Shown here one piece after another: positions 1 through 8,286 of a stretch of 64,000 bases of DNA (position 1 is its first letter; each line of letters opens with the position of its first letter). The stretch lies in contig JAPPIG010000115.1 in the NCBI GenBank assembly GCA_028820635.1, positions 1-64,000 on the forward strand, in the 5' to 3' direction. The translations under genes were made by a program, and so were the position numbers. The DNA comes from Candidatus Poribacteria bacterium. GTDB taxonomy: Bacteria; Poribacteria; WGA-4E; WGA-3G. Below the pieces are notes generated by a model. That model made no database searches, was not told the origin of the DNA, and saw only the letters and a list, made by a program, of their open reading frames with translations.

Positions 1-108
1 TTAGACTTGAAAAGTGTTTAGAGCAAACTCACATTTTATTATCAAACTCACGTTATAATAAGAATTCTTCATTTTTCTCAAGATTTCGTAGCACGGGGAA
101 TGCCATTG

Positions 109-133
109 GCAGAATACACTTTTGGTATTCTGC
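109..133. repeat. Perfect 9-bp hairpin in intergenic DNA
   Basis: Arms GCAGAATAC (109-117) and GTATTCTGC (125-133) enclose a 7-nt loop. It lies downstream of the minus-strand gene ending at 229. No T-run follows on either strand, so it is not a textbook terminator. The rest of 1-228 shows no convincing gene. Confidence 0.5.
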
Positions 134-228
134 ATGATTCATACCGTTGATTTCACTGTCAGTTTGCGTCCTCACAGGCACAACCTAACTGATTATGCTA
201 CATAGGTGGCAACTTAGGTAAAACAATC

Positions 229-1344
229 CTATGGTTCAGCAAACTGCTCTTTGATAAGGATTGCCCCACTTTGGGGATCAGTTTCAAAAGACACTTTTTC
301 TGACATTAAAGCGTTACTGTACTGCGTATACGCTGATTGTGCATCGGCAACATTAGGAAAACGGATAACGAAAACAATATAGGAATCTTCCGATTTTTTA
401 GAACGGGTGGCTTTGTATTGTGCTAATACGCCGATTGTTTTATCCACTAATTGTGGAGTAATGTCAGGGGTAGACTTATAGACCTCGCGCAGCGCCCAAT
501 TCGTATAAAATAACTTTTCACTTCCACGAATGTGTTGGGTAGGTAGGAGTTCAAGTAGAGGGACTTTTTGCGGAGGATCCTGTATACGTTTTGCAGTAAC
601 GCGAGCGAGTGCTATCATACCCTCGCGAATCCCTGTTGCAATCCCATATCCCTCTATTTGAACGAAGTACTTCCCTTTCCAAAACCTGAGATATTTCCCG
701 GAAATAATTGCTTTACATCCGATCCATTCATATTTGGGTTGCGGGTAACTGTGGACGCTAAAAATTCCGAATGCGTTTTCAGGAGTTCCCATATCAAATA
801 TTTCAAACAAGATATAAGGAACTGATCCAAATTTCGGGCTTTGATATTCCACTTCTGCCTGTTTTTGGAATCCATAATTACGGAATATTTCGGGGTATGT
901 TTCACGAAACATGAATCGATCTACATAAAGCGTTTCGCTATTATACGTTGTTGGTTTACGGGAACGCACCCAATCTGTCACTTCACCATCCTTTGGTAAA
1001 AGGGTTTCTGGTGCAGCTGTCGTGGAATACGGTAGCGATTCATAAACTGTTGCTAATGCAGTAAGATGTTTAGATTCGCTATCATTTAATTTTATATTTT
1101 TTTGCTGTTGGGATTCTTTGTCCTGTGCGATTTTAGGGGATGATTGGATCTTGGAATGCGCTTGGATTCTTGCAGAAACATTTGCGATAACTTCTTTAGC
1201 ACTTTTCGCTGTAGGCGCTTTCCACACACCGAAAATGTACGCATCCTCTTGGTTGACTGATGTTAAATTCTCCTGTTCTTGCTGGCATGAGAGGAGAACT
1301 ATCATAAAAAAAGAGCAGCGCAAAACTGTGCTGAGGGGTTTCAT
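229..1344 (-). CDS. DUF6599-family lipoprotein
   Basis: Predicted 371-residue secreted lipoprotein of unknown function. The start at 1344 gives a hydrophobic signal ending in a lipobox (LLSC, Cys about residue 21) and leaves 4 bp to the upstream gene; an ATG at 1386 would instead overlap that gene. The central and C-terminal region resembles the DUF6599 family: a LLPKDGEVTDW-type opening, a region on an ETLYVDRF..YPEIFRNYGF pattern, then EIFDMGTPENAFGIFS and a lysine/tryptophan-rich WKGKYFVQI strand. Many family members carry an N-terminal lipoprotein signal. It is the last gene of a run with an LptE-like lipoprotein and a small membrane protein, suggesting an envelope role. The function is not known; the family call is by remembered motif pattern. 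Confidence 0.7.
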   Translation of the reverse strand: MKPLSTVLRCSFFMIVLLSCQQEQENLTSVNQEDAYIFGVWKAPTAKSAKEVIANVSARIQAHSKIQSSPKIAQDKESQQQKNIKLNDSESKHLTALATVYESLPYSTTAAPETLLPKDGEVTDWVRSRKPTTYNSETLYVDRFMFRETYPEIFRNYGFQKQAEVEYQSPKFGSVPYILFEIFDMGTPENAFGIFSVHSYPQPKYEWIGCKAIISGKYLRFWKGKYFVQIEGYGIATGIREGMIALARVTAKRIQDPPQKVPLLELLPTQHIRGSEKLFYTNWALREVYKSTPDITPQLVDKTIGVLAQYKATRSKKSEDSYIVFVIRFPNVADAQSAYTQYSNALMSEKVSFETDPQSGAILIKEQFAEP

Positions 1345-1348
1345 AGGG

Positions 1349-1972
1349 TTACCACTGTTCTGCAAGTTGATTGTATAGGTCTTCAATCAGTTCTTCTACT
1401 ATCAAATTCTTTGCTTGTTCTAATGTTTCTGGTGGCTCTCCCCGATTCTCTACACGATAAAAATCGTGTATCTGTATATGGTTATCTGTTTGAGCAATTC
1501 GATTGTTTCTGACCTTATCAATAAATTCATATTCAACTTGCAAACTCATCCGTAACATTTCAACATTACCGCTTGGTCCAAAGCCATGTTCTTTTAAATG
1601 GTAATCCTGTATCCGAATTGTAAGTTCGGAGTCGTTTCCGTCGCTCCATTTTCGATTAAACCTTTGGATTAATTTCTCATGAATCACTTCATCAAAAGGA
1701 CGCTGCGAAACATTGTCGTAAAAGAAGTCAGGATCATCAATAGTAATAGGTGGGATATTAATCGTTCTGATATGCTCTAAGTAAGAAGAGGTAGAAACAT
1801 ATCCACACCCAACAATCAGGCTAAATGATGTGAAGAAACCAAAGAATAACGATGTGAAAACTACAAAGTTAAGGTATGATCGGGATCCCTTTTCAGTGTT
1901 CCATGTCTTTGGAGAGAATCGTAAAAAAAAGAGAAAGAATTTCCTGTTACAGTGTGTCCATTTAGTACACAT
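1349..1972 (-). CDS. LptE-like LPS-assembly lipoprotein
   Basis: About 207 residues. A basic N-terminus is followed by a long hydrophobic stretch ending in a lipobox (IVGC, Cys about residue 56), then CGYVSTSSYL and IRTINIPPI, the pattern seen at the mature N-terminus of LptE/RlpB proteins, which plug the LptD beta-barrel and help insert lipopolysaccharide in the outer membrane. The start at 1972 is chosen because AAGGA lies 8 nt upstream; a longer frame to 2095 has no such site. The signal region is unusually long before the Cys, so the real start could be further in. The gene overlaps the preceding small membrane-protein gene by 11 bp. The LptE assignment is inference from the short N-terminal pattern and size; the family is poorly conserved. 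Confidence 0.6.
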   Translation of the reverse strand: MCTKWTHCNRKFFLFFLRFSPKTWNTEKGSRSYLNFVVFTSLFFGFFTSFSLIVGCGYVSTSSYLEHIRTINIPPITIDDPDFFYDNVSQRPFDEVIHEKLIQRFNRKWSDGNDSELTIRIQDYHLKEHGFGPSGNVEMLRMSLQVEYEFIDKVRNNRIAQTDNHIQIHDFYRVENRGEPPETLEQAKNLIVEELIEDLYNQLAEQW

Positions 1973-2249
1973 GAGAATTTCCTTGTAGTGCAAATATAAA
2001 AAAATGGAAAGGATTTTGAAGTCTAACGGGAGCAACCTGCGGACGTTGAGGTTTTTGTTCTCTCCCATAAAGCATGATTCGGGCAAAGTTAACAATCTGT
2101 TTCTTGACTGCGGGGATTGATAGAATTACAAAGGCAACAATAAGTAGGATTAGAATGCACGCTAACAGATTAGTCATCCATTTCTGGGCGAGCAAATCCC
2201 CTTTGGCTTTTTGAATCTGTCGCTTTGCCTTGAGGTTGCGAGTTCTCAT
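1962..2249 (-). CDS. Small single-pass membrane protein
   Basis: 95 residues with a very basic N-terminus (MRTRNLKAKRQIQKAK), one transmembrane helix at about residues 27-47 and a basic cytoplasmic-type tail. The start at 2249 is set by a strong GGAGGTG site 7 nt upstream; another in-frame start at 2264 would overlap that site. Its 3' end overlaps the start of the LptE-like gene, so the two are probably co-translated. I recognise no family. It could be an accessory subunit of an envelope complex. Confidence 0.6.
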   Translation of the reverse strand: MRTRNLKAKRQIQKAKGDLLAQKWMTNLLACILILLIVAFVILSIPAVKKQIVNFARIMLYGREQKPQRPQVAPVRLQNPFHFFIFALQGNSHVY

Positions 2250-2352
2250 TAGGCTCACCTCCAATTAAATTGGTAATAAGCGGTGAATATGAAACCTACC
2301 AAGCACCGCTGTTTTTAGCAAATGAAAGGACAAAGCAGTTCTTGAATTTACC

Positions 2353-2379
2353 CGCCGAATGCTATATACGCATTCGGCG
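2353..2379. repeat. Perfect 10-bp hairpin, member of an intergenic family
   Basis: Arms CGCCGAATGC and GCATTCGGCG with a 7-nt loop, 20 bp beyond the pnp stop codon. Related hairpins occur at 48132-48156 and 53321-53349. It may stabilise the pnp mRNA 3' end; there is no T-run for a classic terminator. Confidence 0.55.
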
Positions 2380-2399
2380 TTGAATATGGGTTGTCGTTC

Positions 2400-4721
2400 T
2401 TAAAACCGCCCCTTTGGGATACGCGGCGATTTTCGATTTCTGGAGTCACGTGAGTTATCCCGTTGGTCATATCTATTGTTCCGTCTATCACGATTGTCAC
2501 GACTGTCGCGATTATTTCGTGATTCACGATAGGGACGATTCTCACGATAATTTGATCTGCCTTGCTCTCGCTGTTCGCGTTGTTCACGTTGATCCGGTTC
2601 CCAGTCTGAGTCTGAAGAGGTGTTAAGTTCTTCAAGAGGCACGCCGTTGGCAGCGATAAGAGACAAGTCAATTCTACCTTGTTCATCTATCGTCAAGATT
2701 CGCACGGTTACCTCATCTCCGACCTGCATGACATCTTCAGCTCTGCGGACATAACCGTCTCCCATCTGTGAGATGTGTACAAGACCATCTTTTCCAGGAA
2801 GTATTTCCACAAATGCGCCGAAGGAAGCGGTTCGGACAACTTTTCCGGTGTACTCTTTCCCGATTTCGGGCATAGCCGTAACCTGACGGACTTTTTCCTC
2901 AGCGATTTTGACATCTTCTGCGCTTGTTGAGGCTATTTCAACGGTACCATCGTCTTGAATGTTGATGGTCGTATTCGTTTCCTCTTGAATACCTTGAACA
3001 GTTTTACCTCGGGGACCGATGAGGTCTTTTATCTTTTCAGGTGCGATCTGGAGTGTGTAGATACGCGGTGCGTAAGGTGATAACTCTGCACGCGGTTGGT
3101 TAATAACAGCGTTCATTTGCTCAATAACAGCGATACGGGCTTCCCGTGCTTGGTGTATCGCGCGGCGCATGAGTTCAGGCGTGACTCCGTCAATTTTAAT
3201 ATCCATCTGCACCGCAGTAATGCCTTCTGTTGTGCCAGCGACTTTAAAATCCATATCACCGAGAAAATCTTCGGTTCCGAGCATATCTGTTAGAATAACT
3301 TCACGTTCGTCCTCTTTAATAAGTCCAACTCCGATACCAGCTACAGGTCTTTTTATTGGCACACCTGCATCTAAAAGAGCTAAGGTAGCACCACAGACGG
3401 TAGCCATTGAAGAAGAGGCGTTCGACTCCAAAATCTCGGATACGATGCGGATGGTATAGTTGAAATCCTCTTTACTTGGAATAACCGGTTCAAGTGCTTT
3501 TTGCGCGAGCGCACCGTGTCCGATTTCTCTACGTCCGGGCCCCATCATCCGTTTGACTTCACCAGTGCTAAATGGTGGGAAGTTGTAGTGTAAAAAGAAC
3601 TGACGGCGGACTTCACCGTCTAATCCCCGCTGAACATCTTCATCACCGGAGGTGCCAAGCGTTGTGACACAGAGTGCTTGTGTTTGTCCTCGTGAAAAGA
3701 GCGCGGAACCGTGGGTTCGTGGAAGTAAAGCAACTTCACCAGAAATCGCACGAATATCCGTTACGCCGCGTCCGTCAACCCGTTTTCCTTCAACGAGAAT
3801 AGCTTGCCGCATCTCTTCTTTTTCAATATCACTAAGGACAGAACGTGCGTCTTTTTCAGCGCTTGAATCAATTTCTTCTGGACCATCCTCTTGAATTTCG
3901 GAGAGGATATCTGATTGAATCTGTTCAAGATAATCTGCACGTAGTTGTTTGTCTGCCATCCCGATTGATTCACGGATTCGAGCGGTGGCAAGATCTCTAA
4001 TGCGTGTGTTTAGTGTATCCTCTACAGTTTTTGCTTGATACTCCCGTTTTTGTTGGCTGCAGACAGCAACGATACCTTCTTGAAGTTTGATAATTTCTTT
4101 TATCTCTTCGTGTGCTGCGATGATAGTGTCAATTACTTCATCTTCTGGAGTCTCATGCCCACCACCTTCAACAGACATAACAGCATTGGAAGTGCCGCTT
4201 ACAAAAAGTTCTATTTCAGATGTGTGTAATTCCTCATAAGTTGGATTAATAATCAATTTGCCATCTATCTTTCCGACGGTTACAGCGGCAACTGGACCGC
4301 TGAATGGAATATCAGAAACAGATAGCGCGGCGGATGTGCCGATTAGGGCAGGAACATCTGCGGGGTGGACACCGTCCGAAGACAAAACATTACATAAAAC
4401 CTGTACTTCAGCCTTAAACTCCTTTGGAAAAAGTGGACGAATACAATGGTCAATCAGGCGTGCAATAAGTTGTTCTGATGTTCCGGGTCGTGGTTCACGC
4501 CTTCCATATACGGTTGGGATACGTCCGCCAGCGTAGGCTCTCTCTCTATAATCTACTGTCAAAGGGAAAAAATCTAAATCATTTTCGCTATTATCTGCGA
4601 CTACTGTCACTAAGACAACTGTTCCACCGTATTGTACCCAAACGGCTCCATCTGCCTGCTTAGCAACTTTTCCCATTTCAATCGAAAGTTTCTCACTTCC
4701 GAGTTGCATTTCAACTTTCAC
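2400..4721 (-). CDS. pnp: Polyribonucleotide nucleotidyltransferase (PNPase)
   Basis: 773-residue phosphorolytic 3'-5' exoribonuclease, a core enzyme of mRNA decay. The domains run in the usual order: RNase PH core 1 (VDYRERAYAGGRIP), helical linker, RNase PH core 2 (VDGRGVTDIRAISGEV, FFLHYNFPPFSTGEV), KH domain with IGPRGK near residue 560, and S1 domain (YTGKVVRTASFGAFVEI) at about 620-690. A tail of about 80 residues rich in Arg, Asn, Asp and Glu follows, making it longer than the usual roughly 700 residues. The start is GTG at 4721, with GAGGAGG 6-8 nt upstream; an internal ATG at 4709 lacks a site. It follows rpsO by 47 bp on the same strand, the conserved rpsO-pnp arrangement, and probably shares its promoter at 5197-5225. 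The basic/acidic mixed tail may add RNA or protein contacts. Confidence 0.97.
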   Translation of the reverse strand: MKVEMQLGSEKLSIEMGKVAKQADGAVWVQYGGTVVLVTVVADNSENDLDFFPLTVDYRERAYAGGRIPTVYGRREPRPGTSEQLIARLIDHCIRPLFPKEFKAEVQVLCNVLSSDGVHPADVPALIGTSAALSVSDIPFSGPVAAVTVGKIDGKLIINPTYEELHTSEIELFVSGTSNAVMSVEGGGHETPEDEVIDTIIAAHEEIKEIIKLQEGIVAVCSQQKREYQAKTVEDTLNTRIRDLATARIRESIGMADKQLRADYLEQIQSDILSEIQEDGPEEIDSSAEKDARSVLSDIEKEEMRQAILVEGKRVDGRGVTDIRAISGEVALLPRTHGSALFSRGQTQALCVTTLGTSGDEDVQRGLDGEVRRQFFLHYNFPPFSTGEVKRMMGPGRREIGHGALAQKALEPVIPSKEDFNYTIRIVSEILESNASSSMATVCGATLALLDAGVPIKRPVAGIGVGLIKEDEREVILTDMLGTEDFLGDMDFKVAGTTEGITAVQMDIKIDGVTPELMRRAIHQAREARIAVIEQMNAVINQPRAELSPYAPRIYTLQIAPEKIKDLIGPRGKTVQGIQEETNTTINIQDDGTVEIASTSAEDVKIAEEKVRQVTAMPEIGKEYTGKVVRTASFGAFVEILPGKDGLVHISQMGDGYVRRAEDVMQVGDEVTVRILTIDEQGRIDLSLIAANGVPLEELNTSSDSDWEPDQREQREQREQGRSNYRENRPYRESRNNRDSRDNRDRRNNRYDQRDNSRDSRNRKSPRIPKGRF

Positions 4722-4768
4722 TCAATTTCCTCCTCATACTCATACACAAAATGCTTACGGTGGAATAT

Positions 4769-5059
4769 TTAACTTATCTGCGAACCGATCGTGTCGCGGA
4801 TCCCGAGTTCATTTATTAAACGATAATACCGTGGGACATCCTTCTTATATAGATATTTTAACAAACGGCGTTGTTTTCCTACTAACCGAAAAAGTCCGTA
4901 TCGGGAATGGTGATCTTTACTATGGGTCTGAAAATGTTCCGTCAATTCTTGAATGCGAGCATTCAAAACCGCGACTTGCGCCTCTGGCGAACCGGTGTCT
5001 CGATCATGTATTTGGTGCTTTTGAATCAATTCCTGTTTCTGTGCTGCATCAATTGCCAA
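4769..5059 (-). CDS. rpsO: 30S ribosomal protein S15
   Basis: 96-residue primary 16S rRNA-binding protein of the small subunit platform. The S15 signature is clear: HDRDTGSPEAQVAVL, then LTEHFQTHSKDHHSRYGLF and LVGKQRRLLKYL. The start is TTG at 5059, preceded at the right distance by a very strong AAGGAGGTGAG site; no ATG or GTG nearby fits the family's normal N-terminus (MAI..). It precedes pnp on the same strand. A promoter at 5197-5225 and a stable hairpin at 5129-5154 in the leader suggest S15 may regulate its own translation, as S15 does in other bacteria, although leader structures differ between phyla. Confidence 0.97.
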   Translation of the reverse strand: MAIDAAQKQELIQKHQIHDRDTGSPEAQVAVLNARIQELTEHFQTHSKDHHSRYGLFRLVGKQRRLLKYLYKKDVPRYYRLINELGIRDTIGSQIS

Positions 5060-5128
5060 TCTCTCTCACCTCCTTTATTATGAGTATTCTTGTCGTATAT
5101 ATAAGATAAACCTCATCATACAATAAAA

Positions 5129-5154
5129 GCACGACGGTAACAGATTTGCCGTGC
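5129..5154 (-). promoter_or_regulatory. rpsO 5' leader hairpin
   Basis: In the minus-strand leader of rpsO, GCACGGC can pair with GUCGUGC around a 12-nt loop, followed by a short U-rich run. It sits between the predicted promoter and the rpsO ribosome site, about 70 nt before the start codon. It could be an attenuator or an S15-binding element; only the pairing is visible. Confidence 0.4.
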
Positions 5155-5196
5155 CTTAATTTCTTTTATGAGATAACTTCATACATATTGAGCATA

Positions 5197-5225
5197 ATTA
5201 TATCATGAATTGGAGCAGATTTCAA
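5197..5225 (-). promoter_or_regulatory. Sigma-70-type promoter for rpsO-pnp
   Basis: On the minus strand TTGAAA (5220-5225) and TATAAT (5197-5202) are separated by exactly 17 bp, about 140 nt upstream of the rpsO start. It is the only good match in this gap and points toward rpsO-pnp. Confidence 0.6.
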
Positions 5226-5300
5226 GTAATTTTAAGGTTGTTGCGTTTAGTTCTCTTGTTATGCTTATGTAGATTTTAGAATTAATTAGACATTATTCAT

Positions 5301-5369
5301 CTGTAGGAAGGAACTCCGATTCCCGACTACGAGTGGCTTCGGTCGCGATTCGGAGATCGCTCCTACAAG
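5301..5369. repeat. Dispersed repeat, GATCGCTCCTAC family
   Basis: The end of this stretch (5341-5369) carries GGTCGCGATTCGG followed by AGATCGCTCCTACAAG. The same sequence recurs as an array at 50827-51056 and singly at 61676-61704, all between genes. The remainder of 5060-5457, apart from the promoter and leader hairpin, shows nothing I can name. Confidence 0.65.
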
Positions 5370-5457
5370 TGAGATGTCCAATTATTCAATAATTCACCAT
5401 TGTTGTCCAAAATGTTATCAATTTTCAGAAACTTTTGGTGGGCATTCTATCTTTTCT

Positions 5458-6480
5458 CTAAGTATTCCACTCCAAAACAACACCTGTATAAGTGTCAGGT
5501 TCATTAAGGAGACCATCGTAAGCCTGCTTAATATGCTCAGGTTTAAGGCGATGGGAAATTAACGGTTCAACGTGCAACTGCCCGCGTGTCATCCAGTCGA
5601 AAATGGTTTGTTGCTTGCTGAATTGCGAGGTATAGTTGCCTGTATCAGGATACATCGGAACACACCACTCCAACGCGCCGCGGATGGTTATCCATCGAAG
5701 GTGCGTATCGGAGAGAAGTTCTGTTAAATCACCTGTGACAGAAACGCGCGGTGAACCGAGTATAACAAGTTGTCCATAACTCGCGGTTGCGTGGAGCGCT
5801 TGCATCACAACACTACTGTGTCCAACCGCATCCACTGTGATATTGCCGAGTTCGCCGCTGGTACCTTCTTGAATCTGTGCTTGTACTTCGTCCGCATTTC
5901 CACCTATGGTATGTGTAATTCCACACCGTTCTGCTAATTTTCGCCTCGCTTCTACAGGGTCGACACCGATGACACGACACCCATGAATTTGGAACATCTG
6001 TGATGCGAGATTGCCAACTAATCCTAATCCGAACACAATGACGCGTGGATTAGTGTCGATCTCTGTGACAATGATGGAAGTCATCGCAACGCCTGCCATC
6101 CGTGAGGCAGCGACAACGCCTGGGTCTATTGTCTCTTGAACAGGCGCGATAAGTCTGTCTTGTGAATACCGAATTGTTGACGCGTGTCGTCCATAAGTAA
6201 AGACACGGTCTCCCGGTGCAGCGCGGGTAACGTTTGTGCCGACATCACGCACAATCCCGACATTCGCGTAGCCGGAACGCCACGGGTAAGCACACCACGC
6301 TCCTTTCTGAAAAACTTTCGGTTCTCTTCCAGTATAGTTTGCCAATTCGGTGCCGCTGCTAATGAACGTATATTCTGTATCTATCAATATGTCATTAGGT
6401 GCAAGTTTTAAATCGTCCATTTCAGTGGTTTGCAGTTCTACTTGGTTCTGACCAGTTACAACGACTTCTCTAATTTTCAT
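5458..6480 (-). CDS. Zinc-type medium-chain dehydrogenase/reductase
   Basis: 340-residue MDR-superfamily protein resembling threonine/sorbitol dehydrogenase-like enzymes. Visible features are the GroES-like N-terminal fold (PNDILIDTEYTFISSGTELA), VGIVRDVGTNVTRAAPGDRV, the Rossmann GxGxxG-type segment (VFGLGLVGNLA) and VDAVGHSSV. The usual catalytic-zinc Cys in the first loop is replaced by SSGTE, so the chemistry may be zinc-independent, as in other MDR proteins with SxGTE. The substrate cannot be read from sequence. It overlaps the upstream DUF202 gene by 11 bp and ends a short minus-strand run beginning at the PhyH gene, which suggests co-transcription with an oxidative catabolic enzyme. 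Confidence 0.82.
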   Translation of the reverse strand: MKIREVVVTGQNQVELQTTEMDDLKLAPNDILIDTEYTFISSGTELANYTGREPKVFQKGAWCAYPWRSGYANVGIVRDVGTNVTRAAPGDRVFTYGRHASTIRYSQDRLIAPVQETIDPGVVAASRMAGVAMTSIIVTEIDTNPRVIVFGLGLVGNLASQMFQIHGCRVIGVDPVEARRKLAERCGITHTIGGNADEVQAQIQEGTSGELGNITVDAVGHSSVVMQALHATASYGQLVILGSPRVSVTGDLTELLSDTHLRWITIRGALEWCVPMYPDTGNYTSQFSKQQTIFDWMTRGQLHVEPLISHRLKPEHIKQAYDGLLNEPDTYTGVVLEWNT

Positions 6481-6814
6481 GGTGAGTCTTCTCTCCTAAT
6501 TCTTCTAATTCTTTCTGTTTAATCTTGCGAATCAGTGCTTGCATCTGTTTGTATCTGAAAAGTCCAACGAAGAAGGTCACAATTCCGACCAAGATGAAGA
6601 TTATGCCGATCACCTCAACGATATGTGAGCTAAAGATTTCTTTGAGATGCACAAAGGATAAACCTGCAACGAATAGTGTTAAGGCAGTGCGGATATAGGC
6701 GAGGAAGGTTCGCTCATTTGCAAGAATCGTTCGGTCTGCCGCGAGATGATCGCGCAAAATGAGTTGACCTTTAATGTCCTGATAAGGCGTTTCTTTTTCT
6801 AACATTTTGTCCAA
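6470..6814 (-). CDS. DUF202 (YidH-like) inner-membrane protein
   Basis: About 114 residues. It contains the DUF202 hallmark LAADRTILANERTFLAYIRT at the end of the N-terminal cytoplasmic part, followed by two to three membrane helices (LTLFVAGLSFVHL, VIGIIFILVGIVTFFVGLF). The family function is unknown. The start is taken as TTG at 6814 because GGGAGGA is 5 nt upstream; ATG at 6805 is the alternative, three codons further in. It lies between a two-helix membrane protein and the MDR dehydrogenase and overlaps the latter. Confidence 0.8.
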   Translation of the reverse strand: MDKMLEKETPYQDIKGQLILRDHLAADRTILANERTFLAYIRTALTLFVAGLSFVHLKEIFSSHIVEVIGIIFILVGIVTFFVGLFRYKQMQALIRKIKQKELEELGEKTHHEN

Positions 6815-6825
6815 CACGTTCCTCC

Positions 6826-7161
6826 CTAAATCAGATTTAATCCTGTAATGATTATCCCTATGGTCCAACCACAAAATATATTTATAAATCGTAGTTTTTT
6901 GGCTGTCTTTCGGTATTGCTTGGTATAGAGTGCTGGATGTTTGGAATATATCTGCACTCGCTCTGGTGTGGATAAATCAATTTTCGGTATTAAGAGATAC
7001 ACAAAAATAGATGCTATACCGAGTGCTAAAAGATTGATAAAGGGTAAAAAACTCAGGCAAATTCCTAAAATCCTCCAATGCCACTTTGAGACATTTTTTC
7101 GAGCATCAGTTTGTGCAGTTCTGATAATCTGTGTCGAAGATGTCCCAATTGTTTTTACCAT
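6826..7161 (-). CDS. Two-helix membrane protein of unknown function
   Basis: 111 residues with two hydrophobic segments (about 31-55 and 93-110) separated by a basic, tyrosine-rich loop (YSKHPALYTKQYRKTAKK). I recognise no family. It sits 21 bp after the PhyH gene and 11 bp before the DUF202 gene, so it probably belongs to the same transcript. An AGGTGG site lies 13 nt before the ATG. Confidence 0.55.
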   Translation of the reverse strand: MVKTIGTSSTQIIRTAQTDARKNVSKWHWRILGICLSFLPFINLLALGIASIFVYLLIPKIDLSTPERVQIYSKHPALYTKQYRKTAKKLRFINIFCGWTIGIIITGLNLI

Positions 7162-7182
7162 GCGAATCTATTTTCCACCTCA

Positions 7183-7926
7183 TCAACCATCGTAGCGGAG
7201 ATTTTTACCATTGTCAGGTCCTCCTTGATGCCAAACCCAAACGTTACGAAAATATGCCTGTTTCTCAGGTGGTAATCCGTCAATTATGTGTTTTGGCACT
7301 GATGGTTTGTGGAATTGACACCCAACAAAATTATAACAATTAAAAACGGCGATTCGAGGACGATCAGGATTTTTCCATGTGTCCCCAGAATGACAGAGGT
7401 TTTCTGTGAAGATAATAGCGGAACCGGGAGGGCAGCTATATGTTTCAAAAAGTGGGGAATCAACCTTGCGATGTGTCTCTGGAATTTGGAAGTTGGCTTT
7501 GTGGCTTCCGGGCAGAAAGAGGGTTCCGCCCTCACCTGATTTGACTTCATTCAGTTCAAAGACAACTCGTGTTAAGGCTGAGTATATCTTCCCATTTGTG
7601 CACTGGTAGCTAAAATTGGGGTTGACATTTCGGACACCTCCGTGTGGGGGCGGTCCTCCGTTTCCCACAGAACGGTAGGTGAACCAACTCGATTCCATCC
7701 GAATTTCACCTAAAATCTCCTTGAGAATATCAATTATCACTGGGTGGTCAATTAACAACGAGGAGGTACCACCTGGAAATTGTCGCTCATGTGGAGGTAA
7801 CGCTTCTGCGTTGGTTCGGATAGTGTCAATTTGGGACTTAATTTCATCTACTTCTGAGGTTGTCAGTACTTCTGGAATCAGTAGATATCCTTTTAGGTCA
7901 AAAATAAATTTCTGTTCTTCAGTCAT
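7183..7926 (-). CDS. Phytanoyl-CoA dioxygenase family protein, HxG variant
   Basis: 247-residue member of the PhyH family of Fe(II)/2-oxoglutarate oxygenases. The fold is supported by the N-terminal FDLKGYLLIPEVLT, the central GEGGTLFLPGSHKANF and the distal half of the metal site (ENLCHSGDTW, then RPRIAVF for the 2-oxoglutarate-binding Arg). Where canonical members have HxD, this protein reads PPPHGGVR, so the carboxylate iron ligand appears to be Gly. Loss of that ligand is the mark of the related SyrB2/WelO5 halogenases, but similar HGG sequences may also be a separate, non-halogenating subgroup. The start has AAAAGGAA 6 nt upstream. It is the first gene of a minus-strand run with two small membrane proteins and an MDR dehydrogenase. 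Confidence 0.85.
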   Translation of the reverse strand: MTEEQKFIFDLKGYLLIPEVLTTSEVDEIKSQIDTIRTNAEALPPHERQFPGGTSSLLIDHPVIIDILKEILGEIRMESSWFTYRSVGNGGPPPHGGVRNVNPNFSYQCTNGKIYSALTRVVFELNEVKSGEGGTLFLPGSHKANFQIPETHRKVDSPLFETYSCPPGSAIIFTENLCHSGDTWKNPDRPRIAVFNCYNFVGCQFHKPSVPKHIIDGLPPEKQAYFRNVWVWHQGGPDNGKNLRYDG

Positions 7927-8119
7927 GGGATTCCTTTTACGTAAACTATGTTTAGATTATATGGTAGATTGTATCAGAATTCTATTTTAATTGAAAATGA
8001 AAACGGTTATACGGTTCTCAGATTTTATTGAAACTTATCAATCTACATATTATTATTATTATTAACGAAAAATTGGGTGTGTAAAGTTTTTGTCACTAAT
8101 TATTTTTTTGAAAATTTAC

Positions 8120-8148
8120 TTGACAAACCAATATATTTATGTTAATAT
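8120..8148 (+). promoter_or_regulatory. Promoter inside the MITE, reading rightward
   Basis: TTGACA (8120-8125) and TAATAT (8143-8148) are separated by 17 bp, a near-consensus sigma-70 promoter. It probably drove the lost transposase gene whose first codons remain at 8196, and now points toward the genes starting at 8574. Confidence 0.55.
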
Positions 8149-8195
8149 TATTATTACATAATCAAATAATACTCTCAATACACTCAAAATTTCTA

Positions 8196-8276
8196 ATGAA
8201 TAAAGAGAAGAAAAACAAAAAAGCTGAAAAATCACGTCACATTCCTTGTCCTGACTGGGTTTTCGCACGTCACTAG
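8196..8276 (+). pseudogene. Probable transposase 5' remnant within the MITE
   Basis: A 26-codon frame begins with a lysine-rich MNKEKKNKKAEKSRH and ends in CPDWVFARH followed by TAG. It lies about 50 bp behind the internal promoter. After the tandem repeat a further open stretch (IEGVHREGEAKLNQQY...) runs to the right inverted repeat. The layout suggests the two ends of a transposase gene with its middle deleted. I cannot confirm the transposase family from so little sequence. Confidence 0.35.
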
Positions 8277-8286
8277 GACGTGCAAA

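Noticed and set aside
2348-2686. 112-codon minus-strand frame in an alternative frame of the pnp 3' end
   Set aside because: It overlaps the low-complexity tail of pnp and reflects its repetitive codons.
2414-4663. Several plus-strand frames opposite pnp
   Set aside because: Antisense shadows of a well-supported PNPase; none has a ribosome site or family match.
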